Under the pieces are notes generated by a model that did not search any database, had not been told where the DNA came from, and saw only the letters and a list, made by a program, of their open reading frames with translations. A stretch of 64,000 nucleotides of DNA from Breviolum minutum Mf 1.05b.01 (taxonomy: Eukaryota; Sar; Dinophyceae; Suessiales; Symbiodiniaceae): NCBI GenBank assembly GCA_000507305.1, contig DF239028.1, positions 186,001 to 250,000 of the forward strand, in the 5' to 3' direction. Positions 59,143 to 64,000 of this stretch are shown one piece after another; position 1 is the stretch's first letter; each line of letters opens with the position of its first letter. A program made the translations under genes and the position numbers.

Positions 59143-60712
59143 GGGGTGTTGGCGCAAAACAAGAAGAAATCGGTTTTGGAGACGCAAAAAGAGCACACAT
59201 GTTCGGTGTGATTCTTGATGATGCTGGCATCCGAGAAAGGAAACATAATATACAGTGTATATGATTTGTAGTATGGGATTAAATTTGTTGGATTGAAGGG
59301 TCTCATCTTGTGTTAGTTTTTCCTTGCAAAAATGTCATGTGGCTTGTTCCAGACCTGTGGCGTAAATGCATGAAATTGCTAGCGTCAACTAAACAACTCT
59401 TGGACAAGGATTCAACAAACAGTTTATATTTCAAGGGGGCAACTTCCTTTCAAAGTCACAAGAGTCTTTGCAAATTTTGCAAGTCAACCTCTGACCACAG
59501 AGCGTAGAATGTATGAAATTATTATCCTGGTCAAATTATAGCGACCTCACACGACCTCATACCAAAAGGTAGCTAAGGAAGGCAAATCCCCATATTTTAG
59601 GGAAATCTAGGTTGGTGAAATATTATATATAATTTGGCCAGATTGTCTCAAAGTCGATGATCTAAGCCTCTCAATCTCTTTGTGTTTTCTTACATCTTTT
59701 GGGTGCCATGTGAGTTGCTTGGACCGCCTCCTCTCCGGTAGTTGAAACTTCCGGGAATAGCACATGAATGAAGTGAGCAGAGTCCAATCAGCAATAAGAT
59801 GACAGAAAACCAAAATGTGACAAGACAATAGTAGCATGATGATACCAGCATAAAACAAGTTTCATCCAGCCACCCGTCATTGCCGCACACCCGCCATTTG
59901 CTTTGTTTTTTTTCTAAGTTCACCCTTATGATTGGGATGACAGTTGTTTCGCACAAATTCTCCTCATGCAGGATACAACAATTTGAGGTCCTACTTGTCT
60001 ACACATAGGGTAGGCGTTGTTGACAGCAGGCAGGAAAAGGTCTTTTGGAACCAACGGGAAACCAATGTACATCATTTTAACACAGCTTGCTATGCTGTGT
60101 TTGAGTATCAGAGCATAGGAAAATCATAGAATACCGGTAGTTCTACAACAGTTTGAGGTGATAGTTAAAAAGGCTGCATTTCCTTTTCAGGTGGGTGTTT
60201 TGTTGTTCAAAAGCATTCTTCCTTCCAAGTGTTGTGTGGAAATAAAAAGGAAACCTGAAGAACGATCACAGCCCCTCCCAGTAAGGTTTGTGGGATATGT
60301 TGGATCCACCCCCCCAACCAGGAACAGAGTTGAACAGTCGCCACCAGGACACAGGGAATTCCTATAAACTATAAACTTTTACCTGCCACTGCCATCCTGG
60401 GTGCGGGGTAGATCCAATATACACATATTCAAATATATTGAAATACATATGTCAACAGATATATTTTTCTTTTTTTTCTTTTTTTTATATGTCATGCATA
60501 TGTTGGATTTATTAGTTCCCTGGAATTGATCCCCATTTTCCGAAAAAAAATCCGAGCCTGCCAATTCGATGTGCCGGGCCAATTCGCCGATGGAGCATGA
60601 TCCGTTACAGCCTTTGGTCAGGTGGTTTTCACCCGTTGTGGGTGGGGGTTGTGGTACAGGTGGGCTGATGACCGAAACCCTCCAAACTCCACCCTTGGCA
60701 TTTGAGGAATGA
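59143..60712 (+). CDS. Gene I: five-exon model, unknown protein
   Basis: Exons 59143-59205 (AKQEEIGFGDAKRAHMF), 59353-59421 (WRKCMKLLASTKQLLDKDST), 59972-60039 (YNNLRSYLSTHRVGVVDSRQ), 60191-60280 (LLFKSILPSKCCVEIKRKPE, clean TTTTCAG acceptor and CCCA|GTAAGG donor) and 60557-60712 (MEHDPLQPLVRWFSPVVGGG, stop TGA 60710-60712) join in phase through all four introns, leaving 148 codons, 5' partial. The last acceptor (AAAATCCGAG) lacks a pyrimidine tract and is the weakest border. A 175-codon minus ORF overlaps the last exon but has no splice context and ends in a poly-Lys A/T run. No family is recognised. Confidence 0.58.
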
Positions 60713-61016
60713 AGCAACTCCACCTGGTAAATGCCTCCAAACGAAAAAAAAAACATGGGGAATCCACCTGGAAAAGCAAGGGAAAATACCATTTTTGTTA
60801 GGCAACTGTGGCTGCTTTTAAGGGTAAAGTTGATGGAAATTAATAGCAACTTGTTTTCCAGGCAGATGATTGACATTGTTTTCTTTGCACGGTGAACTGC
60901 AGACAAGGGGGGGATTTGTTAATCGATTTGTTCACATTCTTTCCATCCAGTTGGAACGCTAAAAGCTGCATTGAAATTTTCAGAATCCAGCAACTTACCC
61001 AGGTGGTTTTTCACTG

Positions 61017-61162
61017 CATGGCTTTTGCAATGCAGCAGTGGGAGTCGGAGCGAGTCTCCTTGTGAATGCGTGCCTGGGCTGGGGGGTGGTGTTATGGGGG
61101 AATATGATGTGTTTTTTGGAGCTTGCAAGTCGATGCAAATGATTCGTATTTTTGTGGCTTGA
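61017..61162 (+). CDS. Possible exon, frame uncertain
   Basis: After GCTTTTGCAATGCAG| (AG at 61035-61036) two frames are open. One reads RSESPCECVPGLGGGVMGEY, the other GASLLVNACLGWGVVLWGNM, which would be membrane-like. I cannot choose between them. Confidence 0.3.
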
Positions 61163-61470
61163 CTTAAATATGATCTTATCAATGGTATGCAGGTTTCAAG
61201 CGAATGTTTTTGTTGTTCTGCCAGCACTTGAACGATGTGAAGTTTTGAGTGACGCTATGCCAAGCACCGCACGACTAGAACTGACCCTTTGAAGGCCTTC
61301 CGGTGAAGAACTGACGCTGTGAAATGGGATTTCATCATTTTTCATCAACATATCCTGGCACATAGTCCACATGGCTTTTGACTGAGGACAAAGTATTGCA
61401 CCTACACCGGTGTTGTACTGTTGTAGCGCCCGTCAGGTGCAAGTTGCTATCTATTCACGTCAATTTCCAG

Positions 61471-61857
61471 CAACATGCCAAGGTTGTTATCTTCAGCAAC
61501 GGGGTCTTTGGAAGATGAGATGGTGCTACCATCTGGAGAGCATTCAGAGCATTTAGAAGCGCATTATTTGTTCCTTGCAAGTTGCGATCAAAGTCTGACG
61601 GCTTTAAACCCCATGATTTTGTCCAGAAATGATGCACAAACCATGGGGGTAGCGGAAGATTTGTATGATTGAGTTCCCTTGAGGATGTTTTCTCTTTGGA
61701 TACCTGTTTTAGTTTTAGCACGGTTTTGCCAACATGTGCCAATTTGCCGACCAACCATGTCACGAAAGAATTGGAAGAACGACCTTTTTCATGTATTTCA
61801 AGTACCCTATATCTTTCGGGGAGAATCAAGACTGATGCAAATATTGCTGCCCTATAA
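61471..61857 (+). CDS. Coding-like segment with a frame change; antisense also open
   Basis: After TCAATTTCCAG| a frame of 67 codons (LPSGEHSEHLEAHYLFLASC) ends at TGA 61670-61672. A second frame continues at once (SLEDVFSLDTCFSFSTVLPT) to TAA 61855-61857. Together they look like one coding unit broken by a frameshift or by a very small intron. The minus strand is open without break over 61455-61829 (124 codons), so the true strand is unsettled. No family is recognised. Confidence 0.4.
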
Positions 61858-62019
61858 AGGTGCTTCTGTCATGAGAAATCATGGTGTGCTTTCGGAGGGG
61901 GTCTGAGAAGATGAAGACCTTGTTCTAGGCTCATCATTAGCAACACGGGTATACTATACTGTACTATGATAAGGGTAGCAAAAAAAAAATCCTGGTGCTA
62001 CGGAAGTGTTATAGAGTGT

Positions 62020-62136
62020 TATACCAAAACCTTGCTGGCCCGGGTGGATATACTTCCAATGCTTGGTTGCTTACCTACCAGGTTGCCATACCTTTCGGAC
62101 TCGCCGCCCAGCAGTCACTCGGCATTGCTGAAGGCT
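62020..62136 (+). CDS. Possible exon
   Basis: One frame reads GYTSNAWLLTYQVAIPFGLA and runs to TAG at about 62134-62136. A donor CTACCAG|GTTGCC lies inside. The 5' border is not clear and no family is recognised. Confidence 0.35.
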
Positions 62137-62182
62137 AGACACTTCCATTTTTGCATATTTTTTTCCCAGGGGGTACCCGGGT

Positions 62183-62305
62183 ACCCTAAAACTAACATAG
62201 CCATCGCCCCTGAAAAAATTGCTGACAAAGGAAGACGACTAATTCGCAAATCCGGATTTGGGATTGTTTTGCCTATTTTCAGGTGCGAGCTGTCAGTTTC
62301 CAGGG
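62183..62305. repeat. Family C palindrome, diverged
   Basis: CCTAAAACTAACATAGCCAT at the left, TATTTTCAGGTGCGAGCTGT and CAGTTTCCAGGG at the right. Confidence 0.7.
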
Positions 62306-62500
62306 AATGTTTTCTCGGTAACCAGCAGCTAACACCCAAGGTCAGGTGACAGTGGAGTTCTGCAATCTCTTCAGGTTGGACCTTGGGCTTTTGGCTTGGT
62401 TTGAAAGGGCCAAAAAATATCTGGGGCATCTCTAAAGCAATGATGTTAAGGCTGTTAAGGAATGTTGATCTCAGATTTGCTGACTTTTTTTGTTGTGCAG

Positions 62501-62607
62501 GATTGTGGAAAAGCCCTACTATGTGAGTCTTGATTGCATTAGTATGGATCGTTTTTGTTGGCAGCAGGCTGGGACAAGCAAGTTGGTAGGGTTCAGCTTT
62601 CAAGTAG
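62501..62607 (+). CDS. Strong internal exon, unknown protein
   Basis: Bounded by a strong acceptor (TTTTTTTGTTGTGCAG|G) and a consensus donor (CAAGTAG|GTGAGT); only one frame is open across its 107 bases. It reads VEKPYYVSLDCISMDRFCWQ and ends TSKLVGFSFQV. No family is recognised. It probably belongs to a gene continuing to 63431 and beyond the window. Confidence 0.68.
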
Positions 62608-62795
62608 GTGAGTACTGGGCCCATAAAAGATCAATACGAAGGTTGCCATGCATTTTTTCATATTGTAACCCATGTAGCGAACCCATTGGAGTTTTTTTAC
62701 ATTTACTATGAAACATTGCAAAGGTTCTTGGGCAATCCAATGATGCAATTTTCACAGTTGTCAAAATCTCGGCCGAATTCCCGGCAATTGTTATA

Positions 62796-62880
62796 AGGTG
62801 GGCCTTATAGGGGTAATGACCCTACTTATAGAGTCTTAGAGGCTATTTTTAATATTTTCAACCACTAGGGGCCCACCTTG
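62796..62880. repeat. Inverted repeat
   Basis: AAGGTGGGCC at the left and GGCCCACCTT at the right with about 60 bases between. Confidence 0.7.
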
Positions 62881-63430
62881 TATGTAATCTATATGTGTTT
62901 AATGTTTGACCCATCCGCTTTGTTTCTGTCAATTTTCGTGATAATAGCAAACTTTTTGTATTTATATTCGGCACATTTGAAAAAAACATCCTGCCAAAAA
63001 TCGAACCGAGCAGAACCAAGTACAACTAAACCTGGTCGTGACTCAACATGACGCCCCCTATGGCATGGGCCCCTACCAGTCATAAAATGGGGTTATAACT
63101 TATATAACTCCTATAACGACTATAGGATTATCACCCCAGATATACCGATTTTTGTTTGGCCATTATTTATATAGGGACCCCATAAATCACCCCATTTAAG
63201 CCACGATCGTCGATCTCGGGCCCATCAAATCTATGTAATCATGACTATAGTCAACCAACCCCCCCAAACAAACCTCCCCCCCAAAAAAACAGCCGGCCTT
63301 ATTTGTTTCGGGCTTATTAAGGCCCGTTAGGTTTTCCTTAAGGCATCCCCTTTTCGGGAGGCGGTACCGTTGGACCAGCCATGTCGGACCCAGGATCTTC
63401 GCATCCTGTTGGGTATGCGCCTTGATGCAG

Positions 63431-63532
63431 CAACTCATCGACACCTCGCGCTACTATGAGGAACGCACCGAGGAACTCAGCAAGACGTTGCTTGGGACGC
63501 AGCGTTTTTTTGGACGTGTTGTTTGTCAGTAA
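63431..63532 (+). CDS. Probable exon, unknown protein
   Basis: After GCCTTGATGCAG| the frame reads QLIDTSRYYEERTEELSKTL and continues to TAA 63530-63532; a donor GGAC|GTGTTG lies near 63515. The frame is also open upstream to about 63351, so the acceptor is uncertain. The composition suggests a helical or coiled segment. No family is recognised. Confidence 0.5.
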   Translation, partial: QLIDTSRYYEERTEELSKTLLGTQRFFGRVVCQ

Positions 63533-63534
63533 AA

Positions 63535-64000
63535 CGGGGGACATGGATATATGGGATATGGATGTAGGTATTTAGGTGGTTTGACTAGAAGATTGCTGTG
63601 GGTGTCGTTTTTTGATAAATAGGTTTTCTTACATGGTGACAGATGGTGGGAGCGCATTTGAATGACTACTTTTTTTAATCATCAGACCCATCCAAACAGT
63701 TTTGAAGAACCAAATGAGTGATTTGCTCAATTTGTTTCATCAGAACCATCACGCTAATCAGCGTAAAACTTAAACAAACTACATTAGATACGTTTTTTGT
63801 TCATTGTTGTTTTAAATTATCAATATTAGGCTACCAGTAGATCTTGGGGGGGTGACAGCACAATATAGACATGTATAGAAACACAATGAACGAATATAAA
63901 TGAATATATCTAAAATATATGTATTTATATATATATAATATATTGAGATATTCTTTTGGAAAACTTGGATGGACATAGAAACAAGTAACAAGCTTGCTAT
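63535..64000. other. No gene seen
   Basis: AT-rich intronic or intergenic sequence with a TA run near 63900-63945. Confidence 0.5.

Noticed and set aside
60379..60906. 175-codon minus-strand ORF, among the longest uninterrupted ORFs in the window
   Set aside because: It ends in a run of Lys from low-complexity A/T sequence, has no splice or start context, and its good part is antisense to a phase-consistent plus exon (60557-60712).
1..64000. CRISPR arrays, bacterial operons, ribosome-binding sites, rRNA or tRNA genes
   Set aside because: None seen. The repeats are eukaryotic palindromes and microsatellites, and no cloverleaf or rRNA-like stretch was recognised by eye.

Overview
The window looks like nuclear DNA from a dinoflagellate. 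Three things point that way. A degenerate copy of the dinoflagellate spliced leader (DinoSL) lies just upstream of an intronless gene at 41.4-42.3 kb. Most coding segments are short plus-strand exons with GT...AG borders. The introns are full of short palindromic MITE- or introner-like repeats. The genus cannot be told from the sequence. Bases 1-59 are N and one further N is at 45814.

Layout. 0.06-1.0 kb: GTTA repeat and one or two host exons. 1.0-4.5 kb: no convincing gene. 4.56-9.08 kb: a composite insertion. Its first half is a broken, frameshifted copy of a mononegavirus-type L polymerase gene; its second half is a 5'-truncated non-LTR retrotransposon (reverse transcriptase plus zinc finger) on the same strand. 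A near-perfect 14-bp direct repeat flanks the pair. 9.4-15.5 kb: a 13-exon host gene model whose reading frame can be followed through every junction. 19.5-27.2 kb: a second multi-exon gene. 27.55-28.39 kb: a tandem duplication. 29.0-35.3 kb and 37.0-39.6 kb: two more exon series. 41.4-42.3 kb: DinoSL relic followed by an intronless glutathione peroxidase with an in-frame TGA exactly at the catalytic selenocysteine position. 44.0-49.5 kb: another exon series whose intron holds a long GTT/GTG simple repeat. 49.9-52.9 kb: isolated exons. 53.06-53.73 kb: a degenerate, intronless minus-strand coding sequence. 54.6-63.5 kb: further plus-strand exon series.

Host genes all read on the plus strand, as expected for one-way dinoflagellate gene arrays. 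Apart from the peroxidase none could be assigned to a family by eye. Exon borders were read by eye from reading frame and splice signals. Where several acceptors were possible I took the one that keeps the phase, so borders are models, not observations. Several repeat families touch exon borders, and in at least four places the splice signal lies inside the repeat terminus, as expected for introner-type elements.
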